DNA of 64,000 bases. Origin: Streptomyces gardneri (lineage in GTDB: Bacteria > Actinomycetota > Actinomycetes > Streptomycetales > Streptomycetaceae). The translations under genes and the position numbers were made by a program. The notes beneath the pieces were generated by a model that saw nothing but the letters and a program-made list of their open reading frames with translations, searched no databases and was not told where the DNA came from. Positions 28,585 through 39,500 of this stretch are shown here, piece by piece (position 1 is the stretch's first letter; the number at the start of each line of letters is the position of its first letter). The stretch covers positions 1-64,000 of the forward strand of contig NZ_BJMN01000001.1 in assembly GCF_006539185.1 (NCBI RefSeq). The letters are read 5' to 3'.

Positions 28585-28606
28585 CTTAACTGAAAATTCA
28601 GTCAAG
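28585..28606. promoter_or_regulatory. Operator overlapping the promoter of the deiminase gene
   Basis: CTTAACTGAA (28585-28594) and TTCAGTCAAG (28597-28606) form an inverted repeat with 9 of 10 matching positions around AA. Read on the minus strand, TTGACT is a good -35, and CAGGAT 17 bases later a -10, so the palindrome overlaps the promoter. No regulator gene lies next to it; the site size suggests a TetR- or GntR-type repressor encoded elsewhere. Confidence 0.65.
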
Positions 28607-28761
28607 ATCGTTGATACGGCTACTTGGTGAGCTCGGCGGGCCGGTGCGAGGACATTCCCGATGAGTCGGAGGAACATCTACTTCTGTGAGGTCGGCACGG
28701 CGCGCCACGCCGACAGTGGGCAGGGGGTGGCGCGCGGGTGGTCGGCCATGAGGAGGCGGCC

Positions 28762-29817
28762 ATGATCGTCGACTGTGCACATTATCGGGACGGGCGTCGC
28801 CAGCACGAGGGCGCGATGCCACTGGAGCAGGCGGCCGCACGCTGCAAGCTGGGCGGGTTCGTGTGGCTGGGAGTCTTCGAACCGGGTCCTGAGGAACTGA
28901 GCCGGGTCCGCGAGGTCTTCGGACTGCACGAGCTCGCCGTCGAGGACGCCCGTACCTTCCACCTGCGGCCGAAGGCCGAGCAGTACGAGGACGGCACCGA
29001 ACTGATCATCCTGCGCACGGCACGCTACGACGACGAGCGCGAGGAGGTCGACACCGGCGAGATCAGCATCTTCCTCGCCGAACACTTCGTGATCACCGTG
29101 CGCCAGGGCGTCGCGAGCGAGCTGCACGAGGCGCGGAGCCGACTCGAAAGCCGCCCCGAACTCCTGAAGACCGGTAGCGCGTCCACGCTGTGGGCCATCT
29201 TCGACCAGGTGGTGGACAGCTACGCGCCGGTCGTCGAGGAGCTCGAACGCGACATCGAGCAGATCGAGGCCACCGTGTTCTCCGGGGCGGTCGCCCCGAC
29301 CCAACGGATCTACTCCCTGCGCCGAGAGGTGACGGACTTCTACCGCGCCGTGCACCCGCTCCTCGCCGTGCTGGGGCGGCGCCTGCAACCCGGCAAGTCG
29401 CCACCCGCGCTCCTGCCGTACATCCGCGACGTGCACGACCACCTGCTGCTGGTGAACGAGGAGGTCGCCGCCCAGCGCGACCTCCTGACCACGGTCCTGG
29501 AAGCGAACATCGCGGTGATCTCCGTCGAGCAGAACAAGATCAATCTTCGGCAGAGCGCCACGATGGAGCGGCTCACCATCCTCGCGAGTGTGTTCCTCCC
29601 GCTGTCCTTCGTGGTCGGGTTCTTCGGGCAGAACTTCGACTGGCTGGTCAGCCACATAGGCAGCTTCACGGCGTTCCTCGTCCTCACCCTGGCGGGGCTG
29701 CTGCTGCCGTGCCTGATGCTCTACGTCTGGCTGCGCCGGCGCCGCAGCCATCCACCACCCCCGACATCCGAGGTGACCGGCACCGTCCCGCGCGAAACGA
29801 CGGCCCCCAGGGAGTGA
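28762..29817 (+). CDS. CorA-family magnesium/divalent metal transporter
   Basis: 351 residues from the ATG at 28762, after GAGGAGG. The N-terminal cytoplasmic domain (about 240 residues, alpha/beta then long helices such as YAPVVEELERDIEQIEATVF) and two C-terminal membrane helices (LASVFLPLSFVVGFFGQNF; FLVLTLAGLLLPCLMLYVWL) give the CorA fold. The loop after TM1 normally reads GMN; here it is GQN (GFFGQNFDWL). The GMN triplet forms the outer mouth of the Mg2+ pore, so selectivity may differ. It converges on the FG-GAP gene, with a shared terminator. Confidence 0.88.
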   Translation: MIVDCAHYRDGRRQHEGAMPLEQAAARCKLGGFVWLGVFEPGPEELSRVREVFGLHELAVEDARTFHLRPKAEQYEDGTELIILRTARYDDEREEVDTGEISIFLAEHFVITVRQGVASELHEARSRLESRPELLKTGSASTLWAIFDQVVDSYAPVVEELERDIEQIEATVFSGAVAPTQRIYSLRREVTDFYRAVHPLLAVLGRRLQPGKSPPALLPYIRDVHDHLLLVNEEVAAQRDLLTTVLEANIAVISVEQNKINLRQSATMERLTILASVFLPLSFVVGFFGQNFDWLVSHIGSFTAFLVLTLAGLLLPCLMLYVWLRRRRSHPPPPTSEVTGTVPRETTAPRE

Positions 29818-29875
29818 GGACGAGCGCCCGGTCCCTCGGCGTCAGAGAAGCGTCAGACGCTGTCCCGAAGTAAAG

Positions 29876-29913
29876 GGGTGAGCCCCGGCGCCGTGTGGCG
29901 CCGGGGCTCACCC
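29876..29913. terminator. Bidirectional terminator hairpin
   Basis: GGGTGAGCCCCGGCGCC (29876-29892) is an exact reverse complement of 29897-29913 around GTGT: a 17-bp perfect stem between the converging corA-like and FG-GAP genes. Confidence 0.9.
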
Positions 29914-29929
29914 GGTGGTCGGGCCTGAC

Positions 29930-32900
29930 TCACCCGAAGGCGAGCTTGTCGCCCCAGCCCGATCCGATGACCGTCTTCACCGGGGGGTTGGTGTTGGTGA
30001 GCGACGGGTGGTAGATCGACATGTGCCCGTCGGACTTGAACCGGGCCCAGATGTCCGGGATCCCGTCGCCGTTGATGTCCGGGATGCCGATCGCCGCGTC
30101 GACGTTGGCCTCGGTCCAGCTGCTGCCGAACGGCTCGTCCCCGTTGGCGGCGTTGGCGGCCAGCATCAGGGAGTTGAGGTCGACACCGCCGGCCGCGGCG
30201 GGCTTGCCGCGGCGCAGGTACATGTTGCCGTTGTCCAGGTTCCGCCAGAGCAGGTCGGCCACGCCGTCCTTGTTCACGTCGGCCAGGTTGACGATGTCAC
30301 GGCGTGCCCAGGCGTCCGCGTTCATCTGCGTCGCGGCCCTGAAGGCACCACCGGTGTAGCCGGAGAGCACCCAGAACCCCGCCGCGTCGCGCAGCACCAC
30401 GTCCGGCAGCTTGTCGCCCGTGATGTCGCCGAGGACCTTCATCTGGATCCAGGTGGACGGCGCCGGCGCGTTCGACGGGAGCCGCACCTTCATCCGCTGC
30501 CCGACGTCGAAGGAGCCGTAGCCGTCACCCGGGTAGAGCCAGAAGCCGCCGTCCGGGGTGCGGGCGAAGAGGTCCGTCGTGCCGTCGCCGGGATAGACGT
30601 CCTGGTGGTGGCCGATCAGCGCGGCCTTGTTGCCGAGCGTCGAGGCGGGGTCGTACCAGTGGCCCGGCGGGTTGAGCGTCGTCGTGCCGTCCTTGTTCCG
30701 GAGGTACGAGGACGTCAGCGCGGCGTACAGCTCGCCGCCCGGCTGGTCCGTGCCGGCGACGGGCGTGCCCGGGTACGTCTTCAGCACGCCCTCGGGGTCG
30801 ATGACCAGCAGGTCGGGGGTGCCGTCGCCGCCCGTGTCACCGGGGGCGTCGGCGTTGTTCTTCGGCGGGACGTAGGTCGTGTGGTCCGTCCGCTTGCTCG
30901 GGTTGCCGAGGCTGTCGTAGGCGTACACCTGAAGGGTGTTGGGCCCGGCGGTCAGCGGCTTGAGTTCCGGGACGGTGGCGACGCCGTTGGCGTCGGCGTT
31001 GACCGTGACCGGGGCGATGCCGCCCCAGGCGTACGTGAACTTCACGGCGCCGGGGGACTCGAAGGTGATCGGACCGGTCTTGCCGAAGCTCACCGTCGCC
31101 CAGGTGGCGCCGTCCGGGGTGACCGGCAGCCACACGTCACTGGTGACGATGGGCTGGGACGGTCCGCTCGGGTCGACCGTGATCCGGCAGGGCTCGGTGC
31201 CCGGCGGGTAGTTCGAGGATGTGGCACCCGCCAGGTCCTCGCTCATGGCGTCCCACGAGAAGGTGGTGTTGGTGACGATGTCCTTCAGCAGCGGGTCGGT
31301 GACCGGGATGGTCAGCGTGGCGGTGCCGCCGGTGGCGCCGATCGTGTAGTAGGTGCCGGCCGGGACCGTGCCGCCCGTCTTCCAGAACCGGAACCGGACC
31401 CGCTTCATGTTGTTGTCGGGGTCCTTGGCGGTGACCCGCAGGGTGATGTTGGTCTTGCCGACCGTCACTCCCGCGCCGGGACCCGGAGTGCAGGGACCAC
31501 CCGGGGTCGAGCTGCCGGTGGTGGGCTCGGACGGGTTGCGGTTGTAGACGGACTCGATGACCGCGGAGGTCGCCTTGAACTTCCGCCAGGTCTGGGTGTT
31601 GCCCTCAAGGGTGGCCCGCATGCCCAGGGTCACGGTGGCATGGCCGTTGGTGGTGGCGTACTGGGCCGCGTCCTTGACGTTGAACGCCTCGTAGTCGTCC
31701 GGGCAGGTCGAGCCCGACCCCGGCCAGCCGTGCGCGAACCGCTTGCGCTGGATCTCGTCGGACCAGCTCGGCTGCGCGCTCCAGGTCGTACCGGAGGAGA
31801 TCGGGCCGGTGCGCCACAGCTGGAACTCCATCGCCGTGCAGGACCAGGAGTGGACGTTGAGCACCTTGAAGGTGGCGCTGCTGATCGTGGCGCCCTTGAT
31901 GGTCTTGTCCCAGTCCATGCGCCAGAACGAGCGGGCGGTGCCGTTGGTCTCGTTCTCGCTGCCGACGCGGGCCTCGGAGGTGCCGGAGTTGAAGTTCGTG
32001 CCGTTGAAGAAGCTCGTCGTCGGGTACGGCTTGTAGGCCACGGTCCAGGCGTCCCAGCCGGGGTTCAGCGGCGGGTCGACGAACAGCGGGTAGCGGACGC
32101 CCTCGCGGCCGGCCAGACCGGTGGCGGCGAAGCCGAGCTCCAGGCGGGCGGCGCCGGTGTTCTCGCCGGCCAGGGCGATCGGCAGGGGCGCGGACTTCGC
32201 GCCGGGCTCGATGCCGCTGAGGCCGGACAGCTTCAGCACCTGCGCCGGGCTGTCCGTGGCCGTCAGGTTCGGTGCGCCGTCGGGCAGTTCGGGGTCACGG
32301 CCGCTGGAGTCCCAGGCGAAGGGCGTGGGGATCGAGGCGATCTCCTTGCCGGCCTTGTCCAGGACGCGGACGCGGCTGGCCTTGCGGTCCTGCCGGAAGA
32401 CGGCGGTGTCCGAGCGCAGCCCGTACGTGACGGTGGCCAGGGCCTTCTGGCGGGCCGCCTCGGGGGTCTTGACGATCAGGACCTGGGCCAGGCCGCCCTC
32501 CTCACGGGCCACGAGCAGCAGGTCGACGCCCGGCAGCACCTCGGAGTAGAGGGCGCGGGGGCCGTCGAGCACCGGCTCGGGCAGGGCGCCCGGCCAGGTG
32601 TACGCGATGGTGTGACCGCCGCCGAGGTCGAGCTCGGCCAGCACCGTCTCGCCCGGCTTCCCGGCGCGGGCGAACGAGCGGTCGGCGCGGTTCTTCGGCG
32701 CGTTGCCGCTCGCGAAGCGGACGGGGGCGGCCGGGTTCACGGGTGCGATGCCGAGGCCCCGGGGAGCCTTGGCGGTTCGCCTGAGGGTGTTGTCGATCGC
32801 GGCCCACTCGCCCTTGGCGTTCTTCGCGCGGGTGGGTGCGGCCGTGGTCCGGGTCCTGAACTGCCCGTCGGGCAGCGCCCAGGTCAGCGAGGTGGCGGTG

Positions 32901-33151
32901 GTGGCCGTGTCGACGAGCACCTGCTTGCCGGTGCGCAGGGCCTGGGCGATGGCGGCGGCCTCGTCGCGCGGCCCGGTCGCCGCGGGCCTGGCGTCGGTGG
33001 AGCGGCCCCCGGCGGTGGTCGGAGGCGGGCCGTCGGGCTGCCACCAGGGCAGCAGGGCGGCGGTCAGGGCGGCCAGGACGAGGCCGATGGTCAAGGACAA
33101 CCGCGTGCGCGTACGCACGAACGGTATGAGGTATCGGGGCGGGGCGGTCAC
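29930..33151 (-). CDS. Secreted DNRLRE/FG-GAP (VCBS) repeat protein
   Basis: 1073 residues from the GTG at 33151. A basic N terminus and a hydrophobic segment (LSLTIGLVLAALTAALLPWW, residues 19-38) give a signal peptide or anchor. About residues 60-350 are beta-rich, like the N-terminal region of Streptomyces Rhs proteins. A DNRLRE-like domain follows (SFWRMDWDKTIKGATISSAT), then Ig-like segments with paired cysteines. The last 280 residues are FG-GAP/VCBS calcium-binding repeats: GDTGGDGTPDLLVIDPEG, LGDITGDKLPDVVLRD, LADVNKDGVADLLWRN, PDINGDGIPDIWARF. It has no YD repeats and no enzymatic motif. Divergent from the intact Rhs toxin, it shares that gene's regulatory region and could be a surface partner; this is inference. 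Confidence 0.8.
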   Translation of the reverse strand: MTAPPRYLIPFVRTRTRLSLTIGLVLAALTAALLPWWQPDGPPPTTAGGRSTDARPAATGPRDEAAAIAQALRTGKQVLVDTATTATSLTWALPDGQFRTRTTAAPTRAKNAKGEWAAIDNTLRRTAKAPRGLGIAPVNPAAPVRFASGNAPKNRADRSFARAGKPGETVLAELDLGGGHTIAYTWPGALPEPVLDGPRALYSEVLPGVDLLLVAREEGGLAQVLIVKTPEAARQKALATVTYGLRSDTAVFRQDRKASRVRVLDKAGKEIASIPTPFAWDSSGRDPELPDGAPNLTATDSPAQVLKLSGLSGIEPGAKSAPLPIALAGENTGAARLELGFAATGLAGREGVRYPLFVDPPLNPGWDAWTVAYKPYPTTSFFNGTNFNSGTSEARVGSENETNGTARSFWRMDWDKTIKGATISSATFKVLNVHSWSCTAMEFQLWRTGPISSGTTWSAQPSWSDEIQRKRFAHGWPGSGSTCPDDYEAFNVKDAAQYATTNGHATVTLGMRATLEGNTQTWRKFKATSAVIESVYNRNPSEPTTGSSTPGGPCTPGPGAGVTVGKTNITLRVTAKDPDNNMKRVRFRFWKTGGTVPAGTYYTIGATGGTATLTIPVTDPLLKDIVTNTTFSWDAMSEDLAGATSSNYPPGTEPCRITVDPSGPSQPIVTSDVWLPVTPDGATWATVSFGKTGPITFESPGAVKFTYAWGGIAPVTVNADANGVATVPELKPLTAGPNTLQVYAYDSLGNPSKRTDHTTYVPPKNNADAPGDTGGDGTPDLLVIDPEGVLKTYPGTPVAGTDQPGGELYAALTSSYLRNKDGTTTLNPPGHWYDPASTLGNKAALIGHHQDVYPGDGTTDLFARTPDGGFWLYPGDGYGSFDVGQRMKVRLPSNAPAPSTWIQMKVLGDITGDKLPDVVLRDAAGFWVLSGYTGGAFRAATQMNADAWARRDIVNLADVNKDGVADLLWRNLDNGNMYLRRGKPAAAGGVDLNSLMLAANAANGDEPFGSSWTEANVDAAIGIPDINGDGIPDIWARFKSDGHMSIYHPSLTNTNPPVKTVIGSGWGDKLAFG

Positions 33152-33596
33152 GGCGGTCTACTCCCGTGGGGACCAAGCGGATGGGGACAGCACAGACAGC
33201 CCCGTACGGCGGTCCGCGGGGCAGGAGGCGCGCACACGATCACACATGCGAAGGTCTGCGTCCACGCGTGACGATGTTGTGAATCCGTTACGCGAATCCG
33301 GAAAGGGTGCGACGGGGCGTCAAGTGCGCCCGGTTCAGGGCATTTCCGGGGGGTGTATCGGATGCGATCGGCGGGCGTTTCCCTGATCCGCCTGATGGGC
33401 CGTTACCGGAGGGATCTGATCCCTTTCGGGGCGTGACGTAGATCACTCGGTGCGGTGTTCGGCCTGTATACCGATCTTGAATTAAGTGGTGGACATGACA
33501 GAGAGTGCGCACGCACGCGCCTGAGCAAGGCGTGTGCCCTTTGGTGTTTTCGCACCTCGTCCGTTGTCTGAATTGCCAGGGTGGGAGTCGGCGCGT
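33152..33596. other. Divergent regulatory region of the FG-GAP and Rhs toxin genes
   Basis: 445 bases without a supported gene. It holds a GTGA-N6-TCAC palindrome at 33433-33446 and an AT-richer section at 33465-33490 (CTGTATACCGATCTTGAATTAAG) that could carry Rhs promoter elements. The segment 33534-33596 is open in the Rhs frame from a GTG, but the ATG at 33597 has the better leader-peptide context. Confidence 0.6.
33433..33446. promoter_or_regulatory. Crp-like palindrome upstream of the Rhs toxin gene
   Basis: GTGACGTAGATCAC has perfect GTGA/TCAC arms around 6 bases, the core of Crp-family sites. It lies about 160 bases before the Rhs start and 280 before the FG-GAP start. Weaker than the site at 708-725, because flanking bases do not extend the repeat. 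Confidence 0.4.
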
Positions 33597-36500
33597 ATGC
33601 GTGCTTCAGGTCCGCTGTCACGGCTGGGGCGAGGACGCCCAGCCTTGACGGAGTCACAACGAAGGCGCCGGCGGCGAAGCCGCACGGCGATCGTCCTCTT
33701 GTTGTCCTCGACATTGACGGTGACCAGCCTGGCCGGCCAGGCGCTGGCCGTGCCCGGCCCCGGCATGAACCGCGAACAGAGCGTCGCCGAGGTCGACCTG
33801 CCGGACCTGCCGGAGGCCAGCGACGTCGCGGGCAACGACGCCGCCGACAAGACGCTGTCCCTGGCACCGGAGAACCCGGTCACCCTGTACACGCCCACCA
33901 ACACCGCGGCGTGGGCCTCCGGCACCGGCAGCGTGCCGATCGCGGCGACCGACGCCCCCGGCACCATGAAGGCGGTCCAGGCCGGCGCGACCACCCTGCC
34001 CGTCGCCATCGGCGTACCCGAGGGCGGCGATCCCGCCGCCCTCGCCGGCAACTGGACCGTGGGCGTGGCCCCGCAGACGACCTCGCAGAGCGCGGGCGTC
34101 TCCGGCATCGTCATGAAGCTCACGCCTCCGGCCACGGTCGACCCGAACGCCGAAGTGGCGGTCGACATCGACTACACCGGCTTCCGCGACATGTACGGAC
34201 CGGCGGCCGCCGACCGCTTCGGTCTGGTGCTGCTGCCCGAGTGCGTCTACTCCACCCCCACCGAGGGCGACTGCGCCGCCGGCGGCGGCATGACCGCGAT
34301 GTCCGGCTCCGACGGGGACAAGGACGTCAAGGACGGCAAGAAGGACTTCCAGCGGCTGCGCAGCACGGTGAAGACCGTGCCGGCCAAGGACGCGCCCACC
34401 CGGGCCACCGCGGCCAAGAACGCCAAGACCCGCCAGGTCCTCAGTGGCACGGTCCCGGTCTCCAGCCTCGTCGGCGAGGGCTTCGTCCCCGCCAAGGCCA
34501 CGAAGGCGTCCTACCAGGACGGGGTCCGGCCCGCGGTCTCCACGAACGGCGGCAACGCCCTGGGCGGCCTCGACACCGGCTCCTCGGTGCAGGGCGACTT
34601 CACGGCCTCCCCGCTGCTGTCCTCCGGCTCCTGGTCGTCCGGCTCGTCCTCGGGCGCCTTCACCTACGCGTACCAGGTGCAGGTCCCGGAGACCGCCGGC
34701 GGTCTGATGCCGAAGATCCCGCTGTCGTACTCCTCGCAGTCCGTCGACGGCCGCACCTCGTCGAGCAACAACCAGGCCTCCTGGATCGGCGACGGCTGGG
34801 ACTACAACGCGGGCTCCATCACCCGCACGTACGCCAACTGCCGCCAGGACTCGAAGAAGCCGGGCTCCAACAACTCCACGCACCGCACCGCGGACCTGTG
34901 CTGGGGCTCGGAGAACGCCACCCTCTCACTCGGCGGCATGACCACCGAGCTGGTGTGGGACGAGACCAAGAGCACGTGGGTCACCGCCAGCGGCGACGGC
35001 TCCAAGGTCGAGCGGATCACCGGCACGGACCGCGGCAACGGCGCCCGGCTCAACGAGTACTGGGTCGTCACCACCAAGGACGGCACCAAGTACCACTTCG
35101 GCATGAACAAGCTGCCGGGCTGGTCCGACAAGGGCACCGCCGAGAAGACCGACGACGACCCGACGACGGACTCCGTCCTCACCGTCCCCGTCTACGGCAA
35201 CCACAGCGGCGAGGACTGCTACAAGGGCCCGACGACCACCGACTGGACCAACTCCTTCTGCACCCAGGCCTGGCGCTGGGGCCTCGACTACGTCGAGGAC
35301 GTCCACGGCAACGCCATGTCGCTGTGGTGGAAGAAGGACGAGCAGAACTACTACGCCCGGAACTTCAACTTCAAGGCGCCGGTCGCCTACGACCGCGACG
35401 GCTGGCTCGACCACATCTACTACGGCCAGCGCAAGGACAACATCTTCACCGCGACGGCCCCGGCCCGTGTCGGCTTCACGGTGGCGGAGCGCTGCTACAC
35501 CGTCGACGACGTCACCTGCTCCAACGCCAACTACCTCTCCAAGGACCCGCGCAACTACCGGCCGTGGTTCGACACCCCCGTCGACATGCGCTGTGAGGCC
35601 GACAAGCCCTGCTGGAACGCAGGCCCGTCCTTCTGGACCCGCAAGCGTCTCGACACGATCACGACCTCGGCCCAGCGGCGCACCGACACCACCGCCCGCC
35701 AGGTCGTCGACGAGTACGCCCTGAAGCAGAGCTTCGCCAAGCTGCGGACCGGCCCGAACACCGCCCTGTGGCTGGAGTCCATCCAGCGCACGGGTTACGC
35801 CCGCAAGGGCACCACCGACGCGAGCGTCAAGCTCAACACGGTGAAGTTCGAGCCCCACGCCGAGGACATGCCGAACCGGGTCGTGGAGTACAACCCGCAC
35901 CGGCCCGGCTTCTCGCGGCTGCGCATCGGACGCGTCGTCAACGAGTACGGCGGCGAGACCATCGTCACGTACAAGCCGGCCGCCGGCGACTGCGCGTCCG
36001 GCGACCTGCCCCGGATCGTCCAGCAGTCCGGGGAGACCCGCGCGCAGGCCATCGCCAGGCTGCAGCCGACGCTGAAGGCGAACGACCGTCTCTGCTACCC
36101 GTCGTTCTGGAACCCGGACTCCGAGTTCGAGGACATCGACTGGTTCCACAAGTACGTCGTGGACACGGTCGAGGAGCTGCCGAACATCGACGGCAGCTTC
36201 CCCACCAGGACGGAGTACCAGTACAAGAACCCGGCCTGGAAGCTCGCCGAGGCCGAGTTCACCAAGAAGTCCACGCGCACCTACTCGCAGTTCGCCGGCG
36301 TCGAGCAGACCACGGTCCTCACGGGTCCGGTCGTCGAGGACACCGCGGACGCCCCCGGCCAGCGCTCCAAGGCCGTCACGCGCTTCTTCCGCGGCCTCGG
36401 CGACACCGTGTCCGTCAAGGACATCGCCGGTGTCGAGATCGCCAAGGACGAGGAGCCGTTCGCCGGCCGGATCGCCGAGGAGCTCACCTACCTCGACTCC

Positions 36501-39500
36501 ACCAAGGCCGACTCCGAGTGGATGAGCCGCAGCACCACCAAGCCCGCGGCCACCGAACTCGCCAGGCGCAACCGCGACGACGGCCTGAGCCCCCTGCGGG
36601 CGTGGCGGGTCACGGAGCCCGAGGACATCGCGTACACCCGGTCGTCCGGCACCAACACCGACGACGCGCGCACGCTGCGCACGGTGAAGACGACGACGGA
36701 GTACGAGTCGACGTACGGTCTGCCGACGCTGGTGGAGTCGCTCGGCGACACCGAGAAGCCCGGTGACGAGTTCTGCACCAAGTCGGAGTACGTCCACCAG
36801 ACGGCGAAGAACCTGATCGGTCTGACCAAGCAGGTCCTGGTCTCGCCGACGACCTGTGCGAAGGCCGACTGGGCGGACTACGGTTCGCTGAGCGCGGGCA
36901 ACCGTGCGGCCTACGACGGTATGGCGTACGGCACCGCACTCGGTGCCTCGACCCGCGGTCTGGCCAGCGAGGCGTGGTCGCTCAACGGCGCCGGCACCGG
37001 CTTCCAGTCCGACGGCACCAAGGAGTTCGACGCCGTAGGCCGCGTGGTCAAGCAGACGCCGGCGGAGCAGCTGACCCAGCCGACGCCCAAGTCCTCCACG
37101 ATCAAGTACGAGCCCATCGGGCCGGCCACCGGCCAGGTCTTCAAGGTCACCACGACCAACGTGCTCGGACACAGCCAGATCCAGGAGCTTGAGCCGGGCC
37201 GCTCGGTCACCGTGAAGGCGACCGACGCCAACGGGCACGTGAGCGAGGCCGTCTACGACCCGATGGGTCGCCTGTCCGAGGCGTGGGCCCCGGGCCGTAC
37301 CCCCGGCAGCGGCGTCGCGGACTTCCGTGCGGTCTACATGATCCCCGAGGAGACGACCGACCCGACCGACTCCAAGCTCAAGATCCGCAAGCCTCCGTAC
37401 GTCACCACCTACGCGCGTGGCTACGAGGACCGGATCGAGACCTCCGTCACCCTCTACGACGGCCTCGGCCGCGAGCGGCAGACGCAGGAGGAGGCCGACA
37501 ACGACTCCGGCTGGCTGATCACCGACACGCTGTACAACAACTCCGGTGAGGTCTACCAGACCAACAACGCCTACCTGACCCAGGACGCGACGCCGGGCGA
37601 GCTGTTCAGCCCGCTGTCCGACACGGCCGTTCCCAACATCACGCGCTACACCTACGACGGTCTCGGCCGCGTGATGCAGGAGACGCCGTACCTCAAGTGG
37701 ATCGACCCGGACACCAAGGAGTCCTTCTCCAAGCCGTACGAGGACCGGGCCGTCCGCTACGAGTACGGCGAGGACTGGTCGAAGGTCATCCAGCCGCAGG
37801 GCGACTCGTCCTACCGCGTCTGGACGGACGCGCTCGGCCGCACCGTCCGCACGGACACCTTCAACCCGGCGGCCCCCGGCGGGTTCACGTCGACGCGCTA
37901 CCAGATCGACTCGCGCGGCCAGGTCGTGAAGGCGATCCCGTCGGGGGATCCGACGCACCCGTGGTCGTGGACGTACGGCCGCAACGGCCAGATAGAGACG
38001 TCGACGGACCCGGACTCGGGTACGAGCCGCAACACGTACGACGCCTTCGGCCGGGTCCAGTCGACCGAGAACGACCGTGGCGTCAAGGTCTGGTACGGCT
38101 ACGACGAGTTGTCGCGTCCGAAGGAGATACGCGAGGTCGGCGCCGCCGGCAAGCTGCTCTCCTCGTTCGGGTACGACACCGTCCCGGGCGGCAAGGGCAT
38201 GCCCGCCACCGCCACCCGCTACACCGACGGAGAGGCGTACACACAGGCGGTCAACGGCTACACGAAGGAGTACCAGCCGACCGCGACCACGCTGTCCCTG
38301 CCGCAGTCGATCGTCGACACCTGGGGTCTGAAGAAGGACTACCGGTACGACTACACGTACAACGACCGCGGCATGCTGGACGAGACCACCCTTCCCGAGG
38401 TGGGCAAGTTCGGCTCGGAGAAGGTGGTCGTCCGCTACAACAAGGACGGCAAGCCGCTCTCCCTCTCCGGCAAGGACTGGTACGGCTCCGAGATCACCTA
38501 CGACGCGTACGGTCAGGTGCTCCGCTCCACGCTCGGTGCCCAGCCGTACCGCGTGTGGACGCAGAACGCCTACGACGAGTCCAGCGGTGAGCTCACCGAG
38601 CAGTCGGTCTATCGAGAGAAGGGCGCCACCGACCCCGCCACCGACAAGAGCGTCGTCGGCGGCAACCTCGTCTCGAACCGGGGGTACACCTACGACCCGG
38701 CCGGCAACGTCACCTCGATCCAGGAGAAGTCCACCGGGATCGCGGAGCGCCAGTGCTTCGTCTACGACCCGGTCGGGCAGCTGAAGTCCGCCTGGACCTC
38801 CAAGGACCAGACGGGCTGCGTCAACCCCAGGAACCCGGACGGCTCGCTCAACAAGAACACGGACGGCACGCTCCGCGCCGCCGTGGGCCCGGACAGCTCC
38901 GGCTACTGGCAGGAGTACGAGTACGACCTGCTCGGCAACCGCACCCGGCTGACCGAGAACGACCTCACGGGCGACACCACCAAGAACGCGGTCACCACGT
39001 ACGCGTACGGCAAGAACGCCGCCAAGGACCAGCCGCACTCGCTGACCAAGGTGACGAAGAAGTACAAGACGCCGGCCGGCGCCGAGGTGACCGCCGAGGC
39101 GACCCGGCTGTACGAGCTCACCGGTGAGACCAAGACGATCACCTCGGTCGAGAACGGCGACAAGCAGGAACTCAGCTGGACGCACGACGGTCTGGTCGAC
39201 CGGATCACCGGCGCGGGCACCGGCGGCAAGACCCCGTACGTGGGTCTCGGCCAGAAGTGTCTGGACCTGAAGTCGGGCGTGGCCGCGGCCGGCCAGCCCC
39301 TCCAGCTCTACGCCTGCAACACCTCGGTGGCGCAGAACTTCACGTTCACGCCCACCCCGGGCACGGCTGCGGCGCCGCAGACCGATGCCAACAGGGGCAC
39401 GCTCTCGGTCCACGGAAACTGGTGCCTCCAGCCCGCGGCCAACACGGCCGGCTCCGCGCTCCAGATCCAGAAGTGCGACGGCACCTCGAAGCAGGAACTG

